Of a DNA stretch of 64,000 nucleotides, positions 1-7,576 are shown one piece after another. The notes under the pieces are model-generated. The model did not search any database, was not told the DNA's origin, and saw only the letters and a list, made by a program, of their open reading frames with translations. The DNA lies in the NCBI GenBank assembly GCA_016342755.1, contig JAEINS010000001.1, forward strand, positions 395,301-459,300, given 5' to 3'. This DNA comes from Melioribacteraceae bacterium. GTDB taxonomy: Bacteria > Bacteroidota > Ignavibacteria > Ignavibacteriales > Melioribacteraceae. How positions within the stretch are numbered: the first letter of the stretch is position 1; each line of letters opens with the position of its first letter. A program made the position numbers and the translations under genes.

Positions 1-2
1 GA

Positions 3-671
3 TTTGATGGTGATATTGATTATGATGAAGAAAAATACAAGTATGATAATGATTCAACATGGACTACAAACTCTAAAAGCTGGTCAGGAGCCGCTCATGT
101 AGTAAAATCAATTTCTAATCACTGGTCAGTAGGAGTTTACTCAATTGTTAATTCTTCAACATACAGCAATATTAAAACAGCTTATAGAATAACTCCGGCA
201 ATTGAATATAATGTTTTCCCTTATGATGAATCGACTTATAGAGAAATACGCATCTCATATTTTGTCGGGCCCAGTTATAACCGATACCACGAAGAAACTA
301 TTTATAAAGAGACTTCTGAAATTCTTGTTAAACAGGGTGTGAGTGCTGATATTGAGTTTAAACAGCCCTGGGGCGAAATTGATATTCGCGGTGAATATAC
401 AAACTATCTGCACGATATTTCAAAAAAACGATTTGGACTATGGGGCTGGTTATCTTTTAATGTTTTTAAGGGATTTTCTGTGGATTTTGGGGGGAGTTAT
501 TCAAAAATACACGATCAGATGACTTTACCAAAACGCGATTTAGATTTAGAAGAAATTCTATTGAGAAGATCGGAATTAGCTACACAATATTCATATCGGT
601 TAAACTTTGGAGTCGGCTATACCTTTGGTGCTATTTATAATAATATTGTAAATTCCAGATTTGGAGATTAA
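3..671 (+). CDS. C-terminal part of an outer-membrane beta-barrel-like protein (partial)
   Basis: The reading frame is open from the first bases of the window to a TAA at 669-671, giving the last 222 residues of a longer protein; its true start lies upstream of the window. A GTG at 339 is internal to this frame and is not a credible start. The residues show alternating aromatic/polar strands separated by short acidic turns (for example HWSVGVYSIVNSS, RYSYRLNFGVGYTFG), and the chain ends shortly after an amphipathic strand. This is the usual look of an outer-membrane barrel or an outer-membrane-associated DUF protein. No family could be named. A hairpin terminator follows at once, so this gene ends its own transcript and is probably unrelated to the glycan region downstream. 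Confidence is good for a coding region and low for function. Confidence 0.7.
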   Translation, partial: FDGDIDYDEEKYKYDNDSTWTTNSKSWSGAAHVVKSISNHWSVGVYSIVNSSTYSNIKTAYRITPAIEYNVFPYDESTYREIRISYFVGPSYNRYHEETIYKETSEILVKQGVSADIEFKQPWGEIDIRGEYTNYLHDISKKRFGLWGWLSFNVFKGFSVDFGGSYSKIHDQMTLPKRDLDLEEILLRRSELATQYSYRLNFGVGYTFGAIYNNIVNSRFGD

Positions 672-677
672 TATTAG

Positions 678-708
678 GCAGCAGTTTAGCTATTAAGCTG
701 CTGCTTTT
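678..708 (+). terminator. Rho-independent terminator after the barrel gene
   Basis: A 7-bp stem, GCAGCAG (678-684) with CTGCTGC (698-704), encloses a 13-nt loop and runs straight into TTTT. It sits 6 bases after the stop codon of the upstream gene and separates it from the 783-12982 unit. Confidence 0.75.
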
Positions 709-746
709 CAATGCAAAATACATCTTAATCCAACCAACGTTTTATA

Positions 747-754
747 TACCTTTC
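747..754 (+). promoter_or_regulatory. Possible -7 box of a Bacteroidota-type promoter
   Basis: TACCTTTC matches 7 of 8 positions of TAnnTTTG and lies 28 bases before the ATG at 783, just after a terminator. This is where the promoter of the 783-12982 unit should be. The -33 element is not convincing (CTTA at 724-727), so this is a candidate only. Confidence 0.35.
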
Positions 755-782
755 CGCTATAAAAATAATCTTAGGATTTTAA

Positions 783-1793
783 ATGACAAAAAAAGAAAAA
801 CTTAATAACCTTGTTAAGGGCACTAATCTAAGTGAGATTGCTTTTTTTAGACCTATTTTAATGAACTTTGCCGCCCATTTTATAAATAAAAAATATTCGC
901 ATTTTGCCAGTGATTACAAAGTACTTGTTGAAAGTAATATTAAGTGTATGGAAGAGTTTAATATGGACGCGGTTGGTTTAATTTCCGACCCGTATAGAGA
1001 GGCATCTGCTTTTGGAGCGGAAATAACTTTTCCGGAAGACAGAGTCCCGGAATGCAGAAATCATTTAATAACCGGTTATGAAGATGTAGTGAATTTAAAA
1101 ATTCCGGATATTTATAAATCAAATAGAACTCTGGACAGGTTAAAAGGAATAGAAGAATTCAAAAAAATACTAGGAAATGATGTTCCGGTAATTGGCTGGA
1201 TAGAAGGACCTATGGCGGAAGCCTGCGATTTAGCAGGTGTTTCTGAAATGTTGATGCAGACAATGTTAGATGAAAAATTTACAGCCGAATTAATTTATAA
1301 AGCTACGCAAATGGCTAAACTATTTGCAAAAGCTCAAATTGATGCTGGCTGTGATGTTATTGGTATTGGCGATGCAATTTGTTCCCAAATATCACAAGAA
1401 ACGTTTTCACGTTTTGAGAAGGAGCCTTTAAGAGAGATAATAGATTACATTCATGAAAATAATGCTTTGGTTAAACTTCATATATGTGGAAATATTACGC
1501 ATTTACTTAAAGATATTAGTGAGATTAAGCCCGATATAGTTGATCTGGATTTTTTGGTTGATATGGATAATGCTTATGAAATACTTGATCCCGAAATTAT
1601 ACGGTGCGGAAATATTAATCCGGTGGATATTGAGCAAAAAACACCGGAAGAAATATATGATATAACAAAGGAACTGTGCATAAAAGAACGAGACAGAAAA
1701 TTTATTTTATCGGGCGGATGTGAAATTACAATAAATACACCTTATGAAAATTTAAAAGCAATGAGATCAGCTTTAGATGATTCACTTAATTAA
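783..1793 (+). CDS. URO-D-fold methyltransferase, MtaA/CmuA-like
   Basis: A 336-residue protein of the uroporphyrinogen decarboxylase superfamily. The lineage used for haem synthesis is not indicated. Instead it carries the zinc site of MtaA/CmuA-type cobalamin:CoM methyltransferases: His233 and Cys235 in LHICGN, and Cys313 in SGGCEI. In that family the zinc thiolate site moves a methyl group between a corrinoid and a thiol, in the cytoplasm. No corrinoid-binding protein gene is present in the window, so the methyl donor and acceptor are unknown. The ATG at 783 is preceded by AGGA about 8 bases upstream. It is the first gene of a close-packed unit and is followed after 20 bases by a second URO-D-fold gene. 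In a glycan locus a role in handling methyl groups from methylated sugars is possible but is inference. Confidence 0.8.
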   Translation: MTKKEKLNNLVKGTNLSEIAFFRPILMNFAAHFINKKYSHFASDYKVLVESNIKCMEEFNMDAVGLISDPYREASAFGAEITFPEDRVPECRNHLITGYEDVVNLKIPDIYKSNRTLDRLKGIEEFKKILGNDVPVIGWIEGPMAEACDLAGVSEMLMQTMLDEKFTAELIYKATQMAKLFAKAQIDAGCDVIGIGDAICSQISQETFSRFEKEPLREIIDYIHENNALVKLHICGNITHLLKDISEIKPDIVDLDFLVDMDNAYEILDPEIIRCGNINPVDIEQKTPEEIYDITKELCIKERDRKFILSGGCEITINTPYENLKAMRSALDDSLN

Positions 1794-1813
1794 AAAATCA
1801 ATTGGGAAATTTA

Positions 1814-3067
1814 ATGAGTTCAAAAAAAATATTTCAAGATAGTTTAAATCATAAATCCGGGAATAAAATCCCAATAGATTTTGGTTCAACTGCCGTAACC
1901 GGAATGCACGTAAATTGTATTGACGGACTCTTAAAATATTACGGAATTAAAAAAGATCCGGTTAAGGTAATTGAACCCTATCAAATGCTGGGTGAAATAA
2001 ATGATGAACTAAAAGAGATTATTGGAATTGATACCGTTGGTGTTTTTACAAAAAAAAATATGTTTGGTTTTGAAAATAAAAATTGGAAAGAATGGAAATT
2101 GCCAAATGGATTATTAGTACAGGTTCCCGGTGATTTTAAAGTTACAAAAAATGATAGCGGGGGATTTTTAATATATCCTAAAGGCGATTTAACTGCTACG
2201 CCAAGCGCACGAATGCCAAGTGACGGATGGTTTTTCGATACAATAATAAGGCAGGAGCCTATAATTGAAGATAAGCTGGATCCCGAAGATAATTTAGAAG
2301 AGTTTGAACTTATAAATGATGAAGATTTAGATTTTTATGAGAAAGAATGTAAAAAGGCTTTTGAAACTGATAAGGCCGTAGTTGCAACTTTTGGCGGAAC
2401 AGCATTTGGAGATATAGCACTTGTTCCCGCTCCTTTTCTTAAAAATCCTAAAGGAATTAGAGATATTCAGGAATGGTACATTTCAACAATAATGAGACCG
2501 GATTATATTCATTCAATATTCGAAAAACAATCTGAAATTGCCTTAGCAAATTTAACGAAGCTTAATGAAAGGGCAGGTAAATTTATTGATGTTCTTTTTA
2601 TTTGCGGAACCGATTTTGGTACACAGAATTCAACATTCTGCTCAATTGATGATTATAACGAATTGTATAAGCCTTATTATCAAAGAATAAATAACTGGAT
2701 TCATAAAAACACAAATTGGAAAACATTTAAACATTCCTGCGGAGCGGTTGAAAATTTTATGGAAGGGTTTATAGATTCAGGTTTCGATATAATTAATCCG
2801 GTACAATGTACAGCTGCCGGAATGGAGCCGGAGATATTAAAAGAAAAATATGGAGATAAACTTGTATTTTGGGGAGGTGGGACGGATACACAAACAATAC
2901 TTTCTTTTGGAACTCCGGAAGAAGTTAGAGAACAAATTTTAAGCAGATGTGAAATACTTGGTAAAGACGGAGGTTTTGTTTTTAACAGTGTACATAATAT
3001 TCAGGCAACAACACCAATAGAAAATATAGTGGCAATGATAGACGCGCTTAAAGAGATTAATAAGTAA
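1814..3067 (+). CDS. Uroporphyrinogen decarboxylase family protein (second URO-D-fold protein)
   Basis: A 417-residue URO-D superfamily protein, longer than true HemE (about 350). It keeps a His-X-Cys pair (His307, Cys309 in HSCGA), but the third zinc ligand seen in its neighbour is missing: the equivalent glycine-rich segment reads GGFVFNS. The start was set at ATG 1814, which has GGGAAA upstream. An in-frame TTG at 1802 would add four residues and has no suitable ribosome site. It is likely co-transcribed with the preceding URO-D gene and with the GH3 gene 31 bases later. Such pairs of divergent URO-D proteins usually act in methyl transfer rather than tetrapyrrole synthesis; the substrate here is not known. 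Confidence 0.75.
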   Translation: MSSKKIFQDSLNHKSGNKIPIDFGSTAVTGMHVNCIDGLLKYYGIKKDPVKVIEPYQMLGEINDELKEIIGIDTVGVFTKKNMFGFENKNWKEWKLPNGLLVQVPGDFKVTKNDSGGFLIYPKGDLTATPSARMPSDGWFFDTIIRQEPIIEDKLDPEDNLEEFELINDEDLDFYEKECKKAFETDKAVVATFGGTAFGDIALVPAPFLKNPKGIRDIQEWYISTIMRPDYIHSIFEKQSEIALANLTKLNERAGKFIDVLFICGTDFGTQNSTFCSIDDYNELYKPYYQRINNWIHKNTNWKTFKHSCGAVENFMEGFIDSGFDIINPVQCTAAGMEPEILKEKYGDKLVFWGGGTDTQTILSFGTPEEVREQILSRCEILGKDGGFVFNSVHNIQATTPIENIVAMIDALKEINK

Positions 3068-3098
3068 AAAATATTTCAAAATTTTGAGTGGAGATATA

Positions 3099-5264
3099 AT
3101 GAAGAAAATATTGTTTTTAATAATTATTCTAACCCTTTTATCAAATAATGTTTTTGCCCAGCAAGAATTCCCGTTTCAAAATGTAAAACTGTCGGATGAT
3201 GAACGTATTGAAAATTTAATTTCCTTAATGACACTTGAGGAGAAAGTGGATAATCTTTCTTCGCGCCCTGCCGGAGTTCCAAGGTTAGGTGTTAAGGGTA
3301 CAAGAATTATGGAAGGTTACCACGGATTAGCATATAGCGGACCGGCAAATTGGAGAGTCAGAGGAAAAGATTCCTCAGTAACAACTACATTTCCTCAGGC
3401 ATACGGACTTGCTCAAATGTGGGATCCGGAACTGATTCAAAAAATTGCGTCATTAGAAGCGGATGAATGCCGATATTTAGCTCAAAATAAAAATCATGGC
3501 AGAGCCGGCTTAATTATAATGTCTCCAAATGCGGATCTTGGCAGAGATATTAGATGGGGCAGAACTGAAGAATGTTATGGTGAAGATGCTTTTCTGGCTT
3601 CTCGATTAACAGTAGCTTTTGTAAAGGGACTTCAGGGGAACAATCCGAAATACTGGAAAACTGCCGCTCTTCTAAAGCATTTTCTTGCCAACAGTAATGA
3701 GAACGAACGATTTATAAATTCTTCAGATATTGATGAAAGATTATACCGTGAATATTATTCATATACTTTTTATAAAGGTGTTGTAGAAGGCGGATCCAGA
3801 GCATACATGGCTGCATATAATAAGGTAAACGGAATACCATGCGCTGTTCATCCAATGCTAAAAGATATTACAGTTGATGAATGGGGGCAGAATGGTATTA
3901 TATGTACAGATGGCGGAGCATTTAAATTATTAGTTGATGCCCATAAATATTATCCAAGTTATAAGGATGCGGCTAAAGGTTGTATTAATGCCGGAATTAA
4001 TATGTTTCTTGATGATTATAAATCATCATTGCACGAAGCTCTTAAGGAGGGTTTAGTTAACGAAGAAGAAATAGATGATGTTCTAAAAGGTTTGCTAAGA
4101 GTAATGCTGAAAGTAGGATTACTTGATAACAGTATGGATAACCCTTATATATCTATTGGTATTGAAGATACAATCCCTCCATGGACAAAAACGGATGCTG
4201 AAAAATTAGTTAGAGAAGCAACTGGTAAATCCGTGGTTCTGTTGAAAAATGAAAATAATATTCTTCCAATAAATAAAGAAACAATTAAATCAGTAGCGGT
4301 AATTGGTCCAAGTGCCGATTTAGTAGTCTCAGACTGGTATGCCGGAACTCCGCCTTATCAGATATCAATATTAGACGGGATTAAAAATGCGGTTGGCGAA
4401 AATGTTAAAATAAATTATGCCGCAAGCAATAAAGCTGATTCCGCTATTATAGTTGCAAAAAACTCAGATGTGGTAATTGTCTGTGTTGGAAATCATCCTC
4501 TAAGTTATGGATTAAAGTGGGGCGATAACCAAGTTGCAAGCGATGGAAGAGAAGCTATTGATAGAGAAGCAATATCTTTGGAACAAGAAGATTTAGTAAA
4601 GTTAGTAAGAAAATCCAATCCGAATACGGTTTTAGTAATTGTTTCAAGTTTTCCATATTCCATAAACTGGTCTAAAGAAAATGTTCCGGCAATATTACAC
4701 ATCTCACAATCAAGTCAGGAGCTTGGTAATGGCTTAGCGGATATAATATTTGGGAAAATCAGTCCTGCTGGCCGTTTGGTACAGACGTGGTCAAAATCAA
4801 TAGATGAATTATTGCCAATTCTTGAATATGATATTACAAAAGGCCGTACTTATATGTATGATAAACATGAACCGCTTTTCCCATTTGGACATGGTTTGAG
4901 CTATACTGAATTTGAATATCAAAAAATGAGTATTAATAAAAATAACATATCAGAGGGAGATACACTTAATCTTAATATCAAAATAAAAAACTGCGGCGAT
5001 TTTGATAGTGATGAAGTTGTTCAGGTATATGTTAGTTATCCGGATTCTAAAATTAAAAGACCAGTTAAAGAATTAAAGGGTTTTAAAAGAATTCATATAA
5101 AATCTGGCGAAACAGAAAATGTTGAATTAAAACTTGCAGCAGATGATTTGAAATATTGGGATAAAGACAAACATAAGTTTAATCTGGAAAAAGGGGAAAT
5201 TAAGATAGCAGTCGGAGCATCATCGGCTGATCTGAAATTATTCACAGAAATTGAAGCGGACTAA
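3099..5264 (+). CDS. GH3 beta-glycosidase (beta-glucosidase/xylosidase type), exported
   Basis: A 721-residue glycoside hydrolase family 3 enzyme expected to release terminal beta-linked sugars. An N-terminal signal peptide ends near NVFAQ, so it acts in the periplasm or beyond. Domain order is the GH3 TIM barrel, with the catalytic nucleophile Asp271 in CTDGGAF and the substrate-binding KHFLANS motif; then the alpha/beta sandwich; then a C-terminal fibronectin-III-like domain (about 620-715). The nucleophile context TDGGA is closer to xylosidase-like members than to the SDW of common beta-glucosidases, so the exact sugar is uncertain. The ATG at 3099 is chosen because GTGGAG lies just upstream; a TTG at 3084 is in frame but would spoil the signal peptide. 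Confidence 0.88.
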   Translation: MKKILFLIIILTLLSNNVFAQQEFPFQNVKLSDDERIENLISLMTLEEKVDNLSSRPAGVPRLGVKGTRIMEGYHGLAYSGPANWRVRGKDSSVTTTFPQAYGLAQMWDPELIQKIASLEADECRYLAQNKNHGRAGLIIMSPNADLGRDIRWGRTEECYGEDAFLASRLTVAFVKGLQGNNPKYWKTAALLKHFLANSNENERFINSSDIDERLYREYYSYTFYKGVVEGGSRAYMAAYNKVNGIPCAVHPMLKDITVDEWGQNGIICTDGGAFKLLVDAHKYYPSYKDAAKGCINAGINMFLDDYKSSLHEALKEGLVNEEEIDDVLKGLLRVMLKVGLLDNSMDNPYISIGIEDTIPPWTKTDAEKLVREATGKSVVLLKNENNILPINKETIKSVAVIGPSADLVVSDWYAGTPPYQISILDGIKNAVGENVKINYAASNKADSAIIVAKNSDVVIVCVGNHPLSYGLKWGDNQVASDGREAIDREAISLEQEDLVKLVRKSNPNTVLVIVSSFPYSINWSKENVPAILHISQSSQELGNGLADIIFGKISPAGRLVQTWSKSIDELLPILEYDITKGRTYMYDKHEPLFPFGHGLSYTEFEYQKMSINKNNISEGDTLNLNIKIKNCGDFDSDEVVQVYVSYPDSKIKRPVKELKGFKRIHIKSGETENVELKLAADDLKYWDKDKHKFNLEKGEIKIAVGASSADLKLFTEIEAD

Positions 5265-5328
5265 TATCAGTGTCCCTGTTAAAAGTATTAAATTTATAAA
5301 TGTGCTTAAAATCGACTATAGGCTTTTG

Positions 5329-6084
5329 ATGTTTGAACTATTAGAACAATTTCTAAATACTCCGGTTAATTGGATATTGTTTTTTATTTGCGGAGTATTA
5401 ATTGGAATGGCCAAAACCGGTTTATCAGGAGCCGGTTTAATGATAGTACCCATTATGGCAAGTGTTTTTGGCGGTAAGCTATCAGTGGGAATTGTTCTGC
5501 CTATGTTAATCTTTGCGGATATGTTTGCCGTAAAATATTATCATCGCCACGCAAACTGGAGATACGTTTGGATGGCTTTGCCCTGGGCTTTAATTGGTGT
5601 TATAGTCGCGACTTTGTTTGGCAACAGTATTGATGATTCCACATTTAAAGTTTTTATGGCAATAATAATTTTATCCGGAATAATTTTGATGTTAGTAAAT
5701 GATGTATTGCTGAAATCGAAAAATATTCCGGATAAGTGGTGGTTTGCGGCGATACTTGGATTAGCCGGAGGTTTTACAACTATGATTGGTAATGCGGCGG
5801 GACCAGTTATGGCGCTATATTTGCTTTCCATGAGGCTTCCAAAAAATAATTTTATTGGTACGGCAGCCTGGTTTTTCTTTCTCATAAATATATTAAAAGT
5901 TCCTTTTCATATATTCAGCTGGGAAACTATCTCTATTAAGACAGTAATGATCGATATAATAGGATTCCCGGCAATTGTTATTGGTGTGGTTATTGGCATT
6001 AAGCTGGTTAAGTTATTTCCCGAAAAAATTTTCAGGTATTTTATAATTATAAGTACAATTTTATCCGCATTATTTTTACTCTAA
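5329..6084 (+). CDS. TauE/SafE family membrane permease
   Basis: A 251-residue polytopic membrane protein with about seven to eight hydrophobic segments. The glycine-rich first repeat GMAKTGLSGAGLMIVPIMA and its second-half counterpart GLAGGFTTMIGNAAGPVMALY are the internal repeat typical of TauE/SafE (DUF81) permeases. Members export sulfite, sulfoacetate or related organic anions, or are of unknown specificity. The start was placed at ATG 5329 (AGG at 5320-5322), because the longer frame beginning at a TTG at 5251 overlaps the GH3 gene and adds a non-hydrophobic leader. Its place between GH3 and an oxidoreductase suggests that it moves a small organic acid connected with glycan breakdown, but nothing in the sequence tells which. 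Confidence 0.8.
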   Translation: MFELLEQFLNTPVNWILFFICGVLIGMAKTGLSGAGLMIVPIMASVFGGKLSVGIVLPMLIFADMFAVKYYHRHANWRYVWMALPWALIGVIVATLFGNSIDDSTFKVFMAIIILSGIILMLVNDVLLKSKNIPDKWWFAAILGLAGGFTTMIGNAAGPVMALYLLSMRLPKNNFIGTAAWFFFLINILKVPFHIFSWETISIKTVMIDIIGFPAIVIGVVIGIKLVKLFPEKIFRYFIIISTILSALFLL

Positions 6085-6118
6085 ATAAATTATTATAGAA
6101 AATCGATTTGAGGTTTAA

Positions 6119-7510
6119 ATGGATATTTCGAGAAGAAAATTTTTAGCATCTGTTAGTATGCTGGCAGCAAGTACTATCTTACCTGTAAAATCATTTGGCT
6201 TTGGTAAAGAAGGGAAATTGCGTGTAGCCCTTGTTGGTACCGGTGTTAGAGGAATTAGTTTTTGGGGGAGAAGACTTGTTCAGCAATACTCAGATATAAT
6301 TGAGTTTGTGGGACTGAGCGATATAAATTCCGGACGATTAGAATTTGGGAAAAAATATATTGACACTGATTGCCCGACATTTGCGGATTTTGACGAGATG
6401 ATGAGAGAGACCAGGCCCGATTTATTAATTGTTACTACAAAAGATTCAACACATCATCAATTTATAATTAAAGGATTAAAATATTGTGATGTCTTAACTG
6501 AAAAGCCTTTAACTACTGATGAATATAAATGTCAGGATATTATTACTGCTGAAAGAAAATCAAATAAAAAACTAATTGTCGGGTTTAATTATAGATGGAG
6601 CCCGTATAATACAAAGATTAAAGAGTTGTTAGTAAATAATGAGATTGGTAAAATAACATCGGTTGACTTTCATTGGTATCTAAATACATATCACGGCGCG
6701 TCATATTTTAGAAGATGGCACGGTTTAAGAGATTCCGGCGGTACACTTTGGGTTCATAAAGCAACACATCACTTCGATTTATTAAACTGGTGGATTGATT
6801 CTGATCCTGAAGAAGTTTTTGCCTATGGCGATCTTGAATACTATGGAGCAAATGGAAAAATTAGAGGCGACAAATGCAGAACATGTCAGCATAAATCTGA
6901 TTGCAAATTTTTCTGGGATATTACTAAAGATCAGCACATGATGGATCTTTATGCCGCAAATGAAAAGCATGATGGATACATACGTGATAATTGTTTGTTC
7001 AGAAAAGAGATTGATATATACGATAAAATGTCTGCACAGGTTAAGTATAAAAACAATGTCACTCTAAACTATTCATTAACCACGTATTCGCCCTACGAAG
7101 GCTGGAAAGTAGCTTTTAATGGTACTGAAGGAAGAATAGAAGCCTGGCAGGATATTCCGTACTTTAAAGAAGTTTCTGTTGATCAGGCTGAAATGCATGC
7201 AAGGGAAATGGATCAGAGTGGAAAAGATGATATGCAGCATGAATCTATTATAGTTCATAATTTATGGAATAAACATAAGGTTGTTGATGTAGCATTTGAA
7301 AAAGCAGGACATGGCGGCGGTGATAAACGTCTGCACGATAAAATATTTAAGAACCCGGATATGGAAGATCCATTTAAACGGGCTGCTGGTGTACGTGACG
7401 GAGCAATGTCAGTGTTAATAGGCATAGGCGCAAGGAACAGTATCGAATCCGGCAACCCGACAAAAATATCTGACCTTACTGATCTAAAGCCGCAGATCAA
7501 AAGAATTTAA
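6119..7510 (+). CDS. Tat-exported Gfo/Idh/MocA oxidoreductase with a four-cysteine insertion
   Basis: A 463-residue NAD(P)-dependent oxidoreductase of the Gfo/Idh/MocA family. It begins with a twin-arginine signal (ISRRKFLASVS), so it is folded with its cofactor in the cytoplasm and then exported. The Rossmann fold starts at VALVGTGVRG, the catalytic lysine is in TEKPLTT, and the substrate-site histidine region is KATHHFDLLNW. Unusual is a cysteine cluster at Cys253, Cys256, Cys262 (CRTCQHKSDC) and Cys292 inside the C-terminal domain, able to hold a metal or an Fe-S centre. The ATG at 6119 follows GAGG at 6110-6113. The neighbouring hydrolases suggest a sugar or glycoside substrate; the exact reaction is unknown. 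Confidence 0.85.
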   Translation: MDISRRKFLASVSMLAASTILPVKSFGFGKEGKLRVALVGTGVRGISFWGRRLVQQYSDIIEFVGLSDINSGRLEFGKKYIDTDCPTFADFDEMMRETRPDLLIVTTKDSTHHQFIIKGLKYCDVLTEKPLTTDEYKCQDIITAERKSNKKLIVGFNYRWSPYNTKIKELLVNNEIGKITSVDFHWYLNTYHGASYFRRWHGLRDSGGTLWVHKATHHFDLLNWWIDSDPEEVFAYGDLEYYGANGKIRGDKCRTCQHKSDCKFFWDITKDQHMMDLYAANEKHDGYIRDNCLFRKEIDIYDKMSAQVKYKNNVTLNYSLTTYSPYEGWKVAFNGTEGRIEAWQDIPYFKEVSVDQAEMHAREMDQSGKDDMQHESIIVHNLWNKHKVVDVAFEKAGHGGGDKRLHDKIFKNPDMEDPFKRAAGVRDGAMSVLIGIGARNSIESGNPTKISDLTDLKPQIKRI

Positions 7511-7576
7511 TAATATTGCTAAATTATGTTTATCGAAGTTTTAACAAACATTACAAATAATTTTTTTGAGAAAATA

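Noticed and set aside
783..3067. Calling either URO-D protein HemE of haem synthesis
   Set aside because: Zinc-ligand cysteines and lengths fit methyltransferase-like members, and the neighbours are glycan enzymes, not haem genes.
5541..5885. 114-codon minus-strand frame in the TauE/SafE gene
   Set aside because: Antisense shadow of a clearly coding membrane protein gene.
6100..6109. AAATCGATTT palindrome just before the oxidoreductase gene at 6119
   Set aside because: Lies inside a tightly spaced operon without a promoter; a 10-base palindrome can occur by chance. Not listed as an operator, only mentioned with the regulon idea.
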